Shown here: positions 29,101-36,845 of the stretch, piece after piece | How positions within the stretch are numbered: position 1 is the first letter of the stretch | Layout of the letters: each line of letters starts with the position of its first letter | Source of the DNA: Acetobacteraceae bacterium | Lineage (GTDB): Bacteria > Pseudomonadota > Alphaproteobacteria > Acetobacterales > Acetobacteraceae | Length of the DNA stretch: 64,000 bases | NCBI GenBank assembly: GCA_947475245.1 | Contig: CANJLW010000006.1 | Location: forward strand, 116,894 to 180,893 | Direction of reading: 5' to 3' | Program-made: the position numbers and the translations under genes | Notes under the pieces: model-generated | Told to the model about the DNA's origin: nothing | The model's database searches: none | The model's input: the letters and a program-made list of their open reading frames with translations, nothing else

Positions 29101-29490
29101 TTCGCCGCCGACATGCGTCGCTGGCAGGCCGAAGACGAGCGTCACGACGTGAAGCTGTCCGCCTTTATCGAGCGGGAGTTCCGCGCCCAGCGCCTGTTCA
29201 CGACACCGAACGAACGCGGTACCGGCATCGTGCGCGAGGTCGCCGACCAATTGCTGCAAGCCCCGTTGCTGCGCGACATCGTCGATCCCACCGTCATGCG
29301 CGCGGCGTTGGATCGCCTGACCCACGGCTGGCTCGCCTCGCGCCAGGAATTGCCGGTGCATCCCCGCGCGGCCCGCCACTTCGGCCTCTCCTGGTGGGAC
29401 CCCGACATGCGCTACCGTATGCTCGGCACCCATTTCACGTTCCGTGAATACATCGTCCGCTATATCCGCTGGAGCCCGTGGCTGGCATGA
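26110..29490 (+). CDS. TPR-repeat protein fused to a WcbI-like domain
   Basis: A 1126-residue protein. Residues about 1-575 consist of TPR-like helical hairpins arranged in roughly 68-residue double repeats, each with a GYTGGAxALREAG-type helix and a FRRDWxxAxxRW-type helix (eight or so copies). After a Pro/Ala linker (about 578-605) comes a domain with MRFESLGGSGAGWEFGM and AEPMGLLRW (about 610-835) that I recognise only as recurrent near polysaccharide genes. Residues about 844-1126 are WcbI-like: TDDALFDAYMEM and REYIVRYIRWSPWL match the next gene. The usual GNCQ motif is here GYHN. AGGAG precedes ATG 26110. First gene of a four-gene operon. Confidence 0.82.
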   Translation: MSDAAAAEFAYRSLEEGLAAAQQARAAGRLDAALAIYATLRTAFADRTHPHQHAAALLLDAARYDEADALLNAAMALFPTEVALFIDSAWLAHRRRDVDEAVRRWDRVREQFPDHPVGYTGAVVTLRDAGRLDAAEALLAQACARFPDDPAPVIELAWMAMVRRDWPLAIQRWETVRARFADHSPGYTGGALAQREAGHLAEADALLRDAIGRFPNQPQPLIDHAQLAAIQRQFPQAVERWDAVLARFPTQLEAYTGKASALREMRRFDDTEAVLTAALALFPGQPSVVIEHAWITHFRRDWGAAVERWDNVRALFPDMSVGYTGGAIALREAGRAAEAEALLLDAERRFPQAIDPPRERAALAQARQDWEEASRRWAVVRERFPAEPAGYLGGAVCLREMARVDEAGALLQEAVQRFPDQAGPALELAWLNNRRRDFDAAIPVWDRIRRDFPNQVMGFTGGAQALRDSGRKAEAKALLETAQARFPTAAEPTIELGWLALTDRQFLEAEQLFAQVCANFIDQPVGPLGLGRAQTGLGRFDEAESALRSAQQRFPWFELYASDLNAMADRRREWAERQAADPAPSAQPAADPTTAERLPAMPAADPARVDPKLRDFVMRFESLGGSGAGWEFGMVQRACGAEPMGLLRWADMPFEMLVGALEQRFVDVGHPDMTELFVTPDANGVAEYCSRDLRGMMAMRTFVAQASVTQTEMFEAMCRRLQYHASKLIQDLTQGGRIFVYRLTDRNLTRDELARLHAAMRAFGENTLLFVRLADDAHPDGMVETVAPGLMIGYMDRFIASRWNDIGELPMESWLSVLGNADAQRSGPEIAALPTPAVVAKPAELKVVLCGYHNAHLIGMILTRLPPLKGRISYLRIDPGPDIDTIVARLPPRHLETADVYFEESMVGNADTRRRLRESLPGRCDFRSFPTPHMTAQWPFLGRDDRLVPDPPVYNGGRYANTDRIAARLAGIEMTDDALFDAYMEMTEADPVDMDAQFAADMRRWQAEDERHDVKLSAFIEREFRAQRLFTTPNERGTGIVREVADQLLQAPLLRDIVDPTVMRAALDRLTHGWLASRQELPVHPRAARHFGLSWWDPDMRYRMLGTHFTFREYIVRYIRWSPWLA

Positions 29491-30350
29491 GCGACCTCGC
29501 AAAACACTCGATCCTGATCTACGGCAACTGTCAGGCAGAGGCGATCGCGCATATCGCGCGCTTCATCCCCAGCCTGCGCGATAAGGTCCGCTTCAAGATC
29601 ATCCCGCTGCATATCGTCACCGCGCGGGACTGGGAGACACGCTATACCGCCGAATGGTTCGACGACGTGCGCGTCCTCTGGAACCAGATCGAAAGCGGAG
29701 AGCCCACCGCCCATCGTCAGGTGCTGGAAAGCCGCATCGCCGGCGATTGTCAGATCGTTCGCTTCCCGCCCTACAGCATGCTCTGCCTCTGGCCGTTTTC
29801 GGGCAGCGATCCGCGGATCGCGGTGGATGTCGGGTATCGCTACCCCTGGGCTGATTCGATCGCTGCCTCGCTGGCCGACGAAGACCTGCCCGACGATGCG
29901 CTGTTCGATAAATATATGGAGATCAGTTCGGCGCGGATGCCCGATCTGGAACGGCGTCTGCGCATGGACGTGGCGCGCTGGCGGGTGACCGACGGCCTGG
30001 CCGACATCCAGGTGGCCGATTGGGTGTTGGAGAACTTCCGCCGGCGCGAATTATTCTACACCGCCGGCCATCTGACGGCGCTCCCGCTGGGCCGGATGCT
30101 GAAGCAGTTGCTGGAACGCACGGGCCTGCTGAGCGCGGCGGAAATCTTCCGCGCCACGGTCGAACTGGATTTCCTGCTGAGCCACAACAAGGGCCAGGAC
30201 CTCGAAATCGCGCCGTTGCATCCGCTGGTCGCCGAACGCCTGGGCATCGCTTACTACGATCCGGACGCGCGCTATCGCTGGCACGGCCATGAGTGGACCT
30301 ATCGCGAATACATCCTGAAATACATCCGCTGGGAACCGTTTTTGGAGTAA
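29487..30350 (+). CDS. WcbI-type putative acyltransferase
   Basis: A 287-residue WcbI-family protein. The N-terminal GNCQ motif is at residues 13-16 (ILIYGNCQAEAIAHI), expected to form the CoA or acyl-binding site; WcbI from the Burkholderia capsule locus is a putative acetyltransferase. The middle DDALFDKYMEI and C-terminal REYILKYIRWEPFL match the C-terminus of the preceding TPR-fused protein, so the two genes are paralogous in this region. The start overlaps the upstream stop as ATGA. The next gene starts 11 bases on. Probably cytoplasmic; no signal peptide or membrane helix seen. Confidence 0.83.
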   Translation: MSDLAKHSILIYGNCQAEAIAHIARFIPSLRDKVRFKIIPLHIVTARDWETRYTAEWFDDVRVLWNQIESGEPTAHRQVLESRIAGDCQIVRFPPYSMLCLWPFSGSDPRIAVDVGYRYPWADSIAASLADEDLPDDALFDKYMEISSARMPDLERRLRMDVARWRVTDGLADIQVADWVLENFRRRELFYTAGHLTALPLGRMLKQLLERTGLLSAAEIFRATVELDFLLSHNKGQDLEIAPLHPLVAERLGIAYYDPDARYRWHGHEWTYREYILKYIRWEPFLE

Positions 30351-30361
30351 GCAGTCGGACC

Positions 30362-32230
30362 ATGACCGATCTTCACTGGCTTCCGACGGTTTCAGATTGG
30401 CGCCAACGTCAGCGCGCGCTGACGACCGCGATGCCGGACCCTTGGGCGGAGGCGGTGTCCCTCGCCAACGCGCGGATCGGCTTCGTGCTGGTCAACGCGC
30501 TCGACGAAACACTGCGCCGCGTGTTCCCGACGCCGCCCCAGGGGCTGCAAACCAAACCGATCCGCCTCGCCGTGCTGGGTTCGTCCACCCTGACGCATTT
30601 GTTGCCGGCCATAAGGGTCGCGGGGGTTCGGCGCGGTCTGTGGATCGACGCCTACGAAAACGATTTCGGCCAGTACATGCAGGAACTCGCCGATCCCGCG
30701 TCCGGTCTGCACGGCTTTGCCCCCACGGCGATCCTGTTCGCCTTCGATGCCTGGCACGTGTCCGCCGGCGTTACCGCCGGGATGGACGCGGCGGCGGCGG
30801 CGGACGCCTTGCAGGCGATCGTGGCGCGCATTCGCGACAACTGGCGTCAGGCGCGCGCGTCGTTTCGTTGCCCGATCGCGCAGCAGGCCATAATGCCGCT
30901 GCATGCGCCCCTGCTGGGGAATAACGAGCATCGCCTGCCCGGATCGCGCGCCGCCTTCGTCGCCCGACTGAACGCGGCGCTGCGCGAAGCCGCCGAGACC
31001 GACGGCGTCGACATGATCGCGGTTGACGATCGCGCCGTGCGCGACGGGATCGGTAAATGGCACGATCCCGGTCTTTGGCATCGCTCCAAGCAGGAAGTCG
31101 CGCCCACCGCCGCGCCGATGTACGGCGATCTGGTCGGGCGCTGGCTCGCGGCGTTGCAAGGGCGATCCTTCAAGTGCCTCGTGCTGGATCTCGATAATAC
31201 GCTCTGGGGCGGCGTGATCGGCGACGACGGGCTGGAGGGCATCGCCCTCGGCCAGGGCAGCGCGTTGGGGGAGGCTTTCGTAGCCTTTCAGGATTACGCC
31301 CGCGAATTGTCGCGCCGCGGCGTCATCCTGGCGGTTTGCTCCAAGAACGACGAAGCCAATGCGCTGGAACCGTTTGAAAAACATCCCGATATGGTGCTGC
31401 GGCGCGGCGATATCGCCTGCTTCGTCGCCAATTGGTCGAACAAGGCGGACAATATTCGCGCGATCGCGCGGGAACTGAACATCGGCCTCGATTCGCTGGT
31501 CTTCGTCGATGACAATCCGTTCGAACGCGATCTCGTGCGCCAGGAATTGCCGATGGTCGCGGTGCCCGACGTGTCCGACGACCCCGTCGGCTACGCCGCG
31601 GCTTTGGCCGATGCCGGTTATTTTGAAGGCCTGGCGGTGACCGACGAAGATCGCGCCCGCACCGGCCAATACCAGGGCAACAAGGCCCGCGAAGCCCTGA
31701 AGGAAGCCGTCACCGATTTGCCGTCGTACCTGCGCGGTCTGGAGATGCGGTTGATTGCCCGGCGCTTCGATCGCGTCGGTCTGCAGCGCATCGTGCAATT
31801 GATCAACAAATCCAACCAGTTCAACCTGACGACACGCCGCTATACCGACGAAGATGTGTTGGCCGTGCTCGACGATCCCCGCGCCTTCGGCCTGCAACTG
31901 CGGTTATTGGATCGCTTCGGCGATAACGGCGTGATCGCCATCGTCATCGGCCGCCTGCGCGAGGCGGGCGATCTGTACATCGACACCTGGCTCATGAGCT
32001 GCCGCGTGCTGGGGCGGCAGGTCGAGCCGACCACGCTGAACCTGATCGCCAGCGAAGCCGCCAAACTCGGTGCGACCCGGCTGATCGGCGAATACATTCC
32101 GACCAAGAAGAACGCGATGGTGCGCGATCACTACCCCCGTCTCGGGTTCGCACCTCATAACGAGGTCTATTGCCTCGACCTGCGCGACTTCACCCCGGCG
32201 GAGACTTTCATTGACGTTGTCGAGGAGTGA
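30362..32230 (+). CDS. FkbH-like HAD-IIIC family protein
   Basis: A 622-residue FkbH-like protein. The N-terminal region (about 1-270) is SGNH-like (RLAVLGSSTLTHLLP). The HAD-IIIC core begins near residue 273 with CLVLDLDNTLWGG, then AVCSKNDEANAL and LVFVDDNPFERDLVRQ. The C-terminus (about 440-615) is GNAT-like with DTWLMSCRVLGRQVEP. Characterised FkbH enzymes take 1,3-bisphosphoglycerate and form glyceryl-S-ACP. An ACP gene follows after only 4 bases, which fits that chemistry. The chosen start at 30362 follows the WcbI gene by 11 bases. Confidence 0.9.
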   Translation: MTDLHWLPTVSDWRQRQRALTTAMPDPWAEAVSLANARIGFVLVNALDETLRRVFPTPPQGLQTKPIRLAVLGSSTLTHLLPAIRVAGVRRGLWIDAYENDFGQYMQELADPASGLHGFAPTAILFAFDAWHVSAGVTAGMDAAAAADALQAIVARIRDNWRQARASFRCPIAQQAIMPLHAPLLGNNEHRLPGSRAAFVARLNAALREAAETDGVDMIAVDDRAVRDGIGKWHDPGLWHRSKQEVAPTAAPMYGDLVGRWLAALQGRSFKCLVLDLDNTLWGGVIGDDGLEGIALGQGSALGEAFVAFQDYARELSRRGVILAVCSKNDEANALEPFEKHPDMVLRRGDIACFVANWSNKADNIRAIARELNIGLDSLVFVDDNPFERDLVRQELPMVAVPDVSDDPVGYAAALADAGYFEGLAVTDEDRARTGQYQGNKAREALKEAVTDLPSYLRGLEMRLIARRFDRVGLQRIVQLINKSNQFNLTTRRYTDEDVLAVLDDPRAFGLQLRLLDRFGDNGVIAIVIGRLREAGDLYIDTWLMSCRVLGRQVEPTTLNLIASEAAKLGATRLIGEYIPTKKNAMVRDHYPRLGFAPHNEVYCLDLRDFTPAETFIDVVEE

Positions 32231-32234
32231 CGCC

Positions 32235-32480
32235 ATGGCAAGCGAAGCCGAAATCTATACGGCGTTGACCGAGATGTTTCGCGACATCTTTCAGCGCGAC
32301 GACATGGAACTGACCCCGACGCTGAATGCGCGCGACGTGCAGGGCTGGGACTCGTTCAAGCAGATCGAGATCGTCATGGCGAGCGAGGAACGCTGGGGCA
32401 TCAAGTTCAGAACCCGCGAACTCGACTCCCTGCAAAGCGTCGGCGATCTCGTGGCCATGATCGGCCGCAAGACAGCATAG
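32235..32480 (+). CDS. Acyl carrier protein
   Basis: An 81-residue carrier protein. Ser40 in GWDSFKQIEIV is the expected phosphopantetheine attachment site (DS-hydrophobic motif). The acidic helices and the KFRTRELDSLQSVGDLV segment fit the four-helix ACP fold. GAGGAG lies 7 bases before ATG 32235. It is directly downstream of the FkbH-like gene and is probably its acceptor. It is distinct from the housekeeping fatty acid ACP, which normally has GADSLD. Confidence 0.9.
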   Translation: MASEAEIYTALTEMFRDIFQRDDMELTPTLNARDVQGWDSFKQIEIVMASEERWGIKFRTRELDSLQSVGDLVAMIGRKTA

Positions 32481-32559
32481 GCACCGGCGACGGCGTGACG
32501 ACCCCGACCGGCGGCGATACACTCGCGGCGAACGGGCGCTTGCCCGCCGGGAGTACGCC

Positions 32560-34200
32560 ATGGCTGGAACGAATGCTTATCTCGATGGTCTGGATCGGAA
32601 TCAGGCCAATCACGCGCCGCTGACGCCGCTGACCTTCATCGAACGCGCCGCCTACGTCTATCCCGACAAGCCGGCGGTCGTGCATGGCGCGCAACGCTTC
32701 ACCTGGCGGGAGACCTACGCCCGCTGCCGTCGTCTGGCCTCCGCGCTCAGCCGGCGCGGGATCGGCAAGAACGATACCGTCGCGGTCATGCTGCCCAATA
32801 CCCCGCCGATGTACGAGGCGCATTTCGGCGTGCCGATGTGCGGCGCGGTGCTGAACTCCCTGAACACCCGCCTGGACCCGGAGACGGTGGCCTTCATGCT
32901 GACGCATGGCGGCGCGAAGGTGCTGATCACGGATCGGGAATTCTCGCCGATCGTCGAACAGGCCCTGTCGACGATGGAAACCCGCCCGATCGTGATCGAT
33001 GTCGACGACCCGGCCTGCCAGGATGGCAAGCTCCTGGGAGAAACCGACTACGAAGCCTTCCTGTCGACCGGCGATCCCGAATACGCCTGGGCCAACCCGG
33101 CGGATGAATGGGATGCGATCTCGCTCAGCTACACCTCCGGCACTACGGGCGACCCAAAGGGCGTCGTCTATCACCATCGCGGCGCGCATCTGAACGCGAT
33201 CAGCAACATCCTGAACTGGGGCATGCCGCACCACGCGGTCTATCTCTGGACGCTGCCGATGTTCCATTGCAACGGCTGGTGCTTCCCCTGGACCGTCGCC
33301 GAACGCGCCGGCGTGAACGTCTGCCTGCGCCGGGTGGAGGCCAAGGCGATCCTGGACGCCATGCGCGCCCACGGCGTGACCCATATGTGCGGCGCGCCCA
33401 TCGTCTATTCCCTGTTGATCAACGCACCGGAAGACCTGCGCGCCGGTCTGCCCCGTCGCATCGCCGGTCAGGTCGCCGGCGCCGCGCCCCCCGCCACGAT
33501 CATCGAAGGGGCGGAGCAGATGGGCATCGAACTGACCCATGTCTACGGCCTGACCGAAGTCTACGGTCCGGCATCGGTGTGCTCGAAGCATGAGGAATGG
33601 GCGGATTTGCCGATCGACCGGCGCGCCGAACGCAATGGCCGTCAGGGCGTGCGCACGCCCCTGCAAGAGGCGCTCGCCGTGCTCGATCCCGAAACGATGC
33701 AGCCGGTGCCCTGGGACGGGGAAACGATGGGCGAGATCATGTTCCGCGGCAACATCGTCATGAAGGGCTACCTGAAAAACCAGGCCGCCACCGACAAGGC
33801 CTTTGGCGGCGGTTGGTTTCACACCGGCGACCTCGCGGTCATGTACCCCGACGGCTACGCCAAAATCCGCGATCGATCCAAGGACATCATCATCTCCGGC
33901 GGCGAGAATATTTCCTCGATCGAGGTGGAGGAAGCGCTCTATCGCCACCCGTCGGTCATGGCCGCCGCCGTCGTCGCGCAACCCGATCCGAAATGGGGCG
34001 AAACCCCCTGCGCCTTCGTCGAACTGAAGCCCGGCGTCACCGTCACGGCCGAGGAACTGCGTCTGTTCTGCCGCCAGCACATGGCGGGCTTCAAGGTGCC
34101 GAAGACCTTCGTGTTCCAGGACCTGCCCAAGACCTCCACCGGAAAGATCCAGAAGTTCGCCCTGCGGGAGATCGCCAAATCCGCCAGCGCGATTGAATAG
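32560..34200 (+). CDS. AMP-dependent acyl-CoA synthetase
   Basis: A 546-residue ANL-superfamily ligase that activates a carboxylate to acyl-AMP and then acyl-CoA. AMP-binding P-loop: SYTSGTTGDPKGVVYHH near residues 187-203. Further motifs are VYGLTEVYG, WFHTGDLAV and the catalytic lysine in KTSTGKIQKFALRE at the C-terminus. GGGAG precedes the ATG. It lies 79 bases after the ACP gene and could be co-transcribed; it also directly precedes the 2-hydroxyacyl-CoA lyase gene. It resembles medium/long-chain ligases; specificity is unknown. Confidence 0.93.
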   Translation: MAGTNAYLDGLDRNQANHAPLTPLTFIERAAYVYPDKPAVVHGAQRFTWRETYARCRRLASALSRRGIGKNDTVAVMLPNTPPMYEAHFGVPMCGAVLNSLNTRLDPETVAFMLTHGGAKVLITDREFSPIVEQALSTMETRPIVIDVDDPACQDGKLLGETDYEAFLSTGDPEYAWANPADEWDAISLSYTSGTTGDPKGVVYHHRGAHLNAISNILNWGMPHHAVYLWTLPMFHCNGWCFPWTVAERAGVNVCLRRVEAKAILDAMRAHGVTHMCGAPIVYSLLINAPEDLRAGLPRRIAGQVAGAAPPATIIEGAEQMGIELTHVYGLTEVYGPASVCSKHEEWADLPIDRRAERNGRQGVRTPLQEALAVLDPETMQPVPWDGETMGEIMFRGNIVMKGYLKNQAATDKAFGGGWFHTGDLAVMYPDGYAKIRDRSKDIIISGGENISSIEVEEALYRHPSVMAAAVVAQPDPKWGETPCAFVELKPGVTVTAEELRLFCRQHMAGFKVPKTFVFQDLPKTSTGKIQKFALREIAKSASAIE

Positions 34201-34203
34201 ACA

Positions 34204-34323
34204 CGGACACTCCCATCCGGCGAAAGCGGCGCGGACATTCCCATCCGGAATTTTAGAGCGTAGCGTCCAGGACCGAGGCGCGCCGCGGCGACCCGAGGAG
34301 CGTCCGCAGTCTGGATGGGAGAG
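34204..34323 (+). promoter_or_regulatory. Leader with direct repeats able to pair with the ribosome binding site
   Basis: A 17-base sequence occurs at 34204-34220 and again, with one change, at 34232-34248. Each copy contains CCCATCC. The ribosome binding region at 34313-34321 (GGATGGGAG) is the exact complement of 34210-34218, and complements the second copy over 8 bases. Either copy could sequester GGGAG before ATG 34329, so a translational switch is possible. Pairing strength has not been computed. Confidence 0.4.
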
Positions 34324-34328
34324 AAACA

Positions 34329-35987
34329 ATGGCCGAAATCAACGGCGCGACCATCATCGCGCGAAGCCTGAAACAACAAGGCGTGGAATTCATGTTCGGC
34401 GTGGTCGGCTTCCCCGTGGGACCGATCGCGGAGGCCGCTCAGGCCGAAGGCATCAAGTATTTTGGTATGCGGAACGAGCAATCCGCGTCCTATGCCGCCC
34501 AGGCCGTCGGCTACCTGACGGGCCGTCCGGGCGCGTGCCTGGTCGTGTCCGGCCCCGGCGTTGTGCACGGTCTCGCGGGGCTGGCGAACGCGCAGCAGAA
34601 TTGCTGGCCGATGATCCTGATCGGCGGCGCCTCCGCCGTGCATCAGAATGGCATGGGCGCGTTCCAGGAAGAACGCCAGGTGCAGATCGCCTCGCCGTTT
34701 TGCAAGTTCGCCCATGCGGTCGAACACACCCACCGCATTCCGTTCTATGTCGAGATGGCCGTGCGCTATTCGATCTACGGTCGTCCCGGCGCCTGCTATC
34801 TCGACATGCCCGACGACATCATTCTGGGCAAGGTCGACGAAAGCGCCGTCCATTGGGCACCGACCGTCGCCGAACCGCCCCGCATGATTGCGCCGGAGAC
34901 GGAAATCGAGAAAGCGCTGAACACGCTGGAATCCGCCGAACGCCCGCTGATCATCGTCGGCAAGGGCATGGCGTGGTCGCGCGCCGAGGACGAGGTGCGC
35001 GCCTTCGTCGAACGCACCGGCGTGCCGTTCCTGGCCTCGCCGATGGGCAAGGGCGTGATGGACGACAATCATCCGCTGTCGGTCGGCGCCGCGCGCAGCC
35101 ATGCGTTGCAGGAAGCCGACGTGATCTATCTGTTGGGCGCGCGCCTGAACTGGATCATGCATTTCGGCCGCCCGCCGCGCTTCAACAAGAACGTGCGCAT
35201 CGTGCAACTGGACATTGCGCCGGAAGCGATCAGCCAGAACGTGCCGGCCGAGGTGGCCCTGGTCGGCGACGGCAAGGCGATCGTCGGGCAGTTGAACAAG
35301 GCGCTGGAAAGCCGCCAGTGGTTCTATCCGAAGGACACGCCCTGGCACGCCGCCATCGCCGCCAAATCGGCGGCCAACGCCAAGCAGATTCAGCCGCAGA
35401 TCGACGATAACTCCAACCCGATGAACTACTACCGCGCGTTCAAGGACATCGCGGCATGGCTGCCCGATAACGCCGTCATCATCGGCGAGGGCGCGAACAC
35501 GATGGATATCGGCCGCACCCAGATGCCCAACAAGAACGCGCGTTTGCGGTTGGATGCCGGCAGCTACGGCACGATGGGCATCGGCATGGGCTTCGTCATC
35601 GCCGCCGCCGTGGTACATCCGGATCGTCCGATCGTGTCGGTCTCCGGCGACGCGGCCATCGGCTTCTCGGGCATGGAGATCGAAACCGCCTGCCGCTACG
35701 GCATGCCGGTGAAGATCGTCGTGCTGAACAACGGCGGCATCGGCAGCGGGATCGACGCCTTGCCGGACGACCGCAACACAATCCCGCCGCGCGTCATGTC
35801 CATCGGCTCGGGCTACGAAAAGCTGATGGAGGCCTTCGGCGGCAAGGGTTGGTATGTCGAGGACCCCGCCGATCTGCGTCAGGCCCTGGATGAGATGATG
35901 GCCCATCCCGGCCCGGGATTGGTCAATGTCCGACTGGCCCCGACCGCCGGGCGCAAGCCGCAGCAATTCGGCTGGCACACGTCGTAA
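34329..35987 (+). CDS. 2-hydroxyacyl-CoA lyase / oxalyl-CoA decarboxylase family ThDP enzyme
   Basis: A 552-residue ThDP enzyme. Glu50 in MRNEQSASYAAQAVGYLTG activates the cofactor. HQNGMGAFQEERQVQ and YSIYGRPGACYLDMP match 2-hydroxyacyl-CoA lyase more closely than oxalyl-CoA decarboxylase. The C-terminal ANTMDIGRT and SGDAAIGFSGMEIETACRYG to LNNGG give the Mg-ThDP site. Lyases of this type cleave 2-hydroxyacyl-CoA to formyl-CoA and an aldehyde, and can run in reverse. The adjacent acyl-CoA synthetase could supply or remove the thioester. A class III CoA-transferase at 61930 is a distant possible partner. Confidence 0.85.
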   Translation: MAEINGATIIARSLKQQGVEFMFGVVGFPVGPIAEAAQAEGIKYFGMRNEQSASYAAQAVGYLTGRPGACLVVSGPGVVHGLAGLANAQQNCWPMILIGGASAVHQNGMGAFQEERQVQIASPFCKFAHAVEHTHRIPFYVEMAVRYSIYGRPGACYLDMPDDIILGKVDESAVHWAPTVAEPPRMIAPETEIEKALNTLESAERPLIIVGKGMAWSRAEDEVRAFVERTGVPFLASPMGKGVMDDNHPLSVGAARSHALQEADVIYLLGARLNWIMHFGRPPRFNKNVRIVQLDIAPEAISQNVPAEVALVGDGKAIVGQLNKALESRQWFYPKDTPWHAAIAAKSAANAKQIQPQIDDNSNPMNYYRAFKDIAAWLPDNAVIIGEGANTMDIGRTQMPNKNARLRLDAGSYGTMGIGMGFVIAAAVVHPDRPIVSVSGDAAIGFSGMEIETACRYGMPVKIVVLNNGGIGSGIDALPDDRNTIPPRVMSIGSGYEKLMEAFGGKGWYVEDPADLRQALDEMMAHPGPGLVNVRLAPTAGRKPQQFGWHTS

Positions 35988-36001
35988 ACCAAGGCAGGCA
36001 G

Positions 36002-36029
36002 GACCGCCCCCGGCGCGTCGGGGGCGGTC
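36002..36029 (+). terminator. Terminator after the lyase gene
   Basis: A perfect 11-bp GC-rich stem (36002-36012 with 36019-36029) with a 6-base loop, followed by TTG. It lies 14 bases after the lyase stop. Confidence 0.75.
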
Positions 36030-36138
36030 TTGCGCCGTTTACGCGTTACATGCGCTGGTCCCTGTCGTCCGGGGATGGTAAAGCGACCGCCCTGTCTCAT
36101 CCGCTCTTGTTTCGCCGCTCCTGACCGTAAGGATGCTC

Positions 36139-36837
36139 ATGTTCGCTGAATTCGCCTCGCCGACGTTCTGGCTCGCGTTGGTTGAGATCATCGGGATCAA
36201 TGTGCTGCTGTCCGGCGATAACGCCGTCGTGATCGCGCTGGCCTGCCGATCCTTGCCCGACCATCAGCGCAACAAGGCCGTCATGGGCGGCAGCGCCGCG
36301 GCCGTCGGCTTGCGCGTCGTGTTCTGCCTGATCATCGTCTGGCTGTTGAGCATCCCCTATCTGAAGCTGATCGGCGGCCTGTTGCTGCTGTGGATCGGCA
36401 TCAAGCTGATGCTGCCGGAGGGCGAACCCGACGAAAACGGCGTCGCGGCGAAGTCCAACCTGTGGGGCGCGATTCAGACCGTGGCGATCGCCGATATGGT
36501 GATGTCGCTGGATAACGTCGTCGCCATCGCCGCCGCCGCCAAGGGCAGCACCACCCTGATCGTCATCGGTCTGATCATCAGCGTGCCCTTGATCATCTTC
36601 GGCAGTCAGCTGGTTCTGCGTCTGCTCGAACGTTTCCCAATTCTGGTTGTCGCCGGCGGTGGCCTGCTGGGCTGGATCGCGGGTGAGATCATCAGCTCCG
36701 ACGAAAAGGTGCAGGGCTGGCTTTCCATGGATCACCATCTGCTGGAACAGATCGCCAAGCCCGCATTGACCGTATTCGTCGTCGCGGTCGGCATGCTGCT
36801 GGCGCGACGGAAATCCGCCGCCGCGAGCCACGGGTAG
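36139..36837 (+). CDS. TerC family integral membrane protein (YjbE type)
   Basis: A 232-residue inner-membrane protein with about seven hydrophobic helices. Family motifs are EIIGINVLLSGDNAVVIAL near the N-terminus and DMVMSLDNVVAIAAAAKG in the middle, where the paired Asp-Asn residues lie in membrane helices and probably bind metal. Relatives act in manganese or calcium export. ATG 36139 is preferred to ATG 36133 because AAGGA lies 5 bases before it. The GMC oxidoreductase starts 8 bases downstream, so co-transcription is likely, though functionally unexplained. Confidence 0.88.
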   Translation: MFAEFASPTFWLALVEIIGINVLLSGDNAVVIALACRSLPDHQRNKAVMGGSAAAVGLRVVFCLIIVWLLSIPYLKLIGGLLLLWIGIKLMLPEGEPDENGVAAKSNLWGAIQTVAIADMVMSLDNVVAIAAAAKGSTTLIVIGLIISVPLIIFGSQLVLRLLERFPILVVAGGGLLGWIAGEIISSDEKVQGWLSMDHHLLEQIAKPALTVFVVAVGMLLARRKSAAASHG

Positions 36838-36845
36838 ACGGCCGC

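Noticed and set aside
25891..29502. A 1203-codon open frame antisense to the TPR-WcbI gene
   Set aside because: Its composition is that of a shadow frame; the plus strand encodes clear TPR and WcbI motifs with a good ribosome binding site.
36030..36138. Possible manganese (yybP-ykoY type) riboswitch before the TerC gene
   Set aside because: TerC genes sometimes have this element, but I could not find the conserved core in the leader; a covariance-model search would decide.
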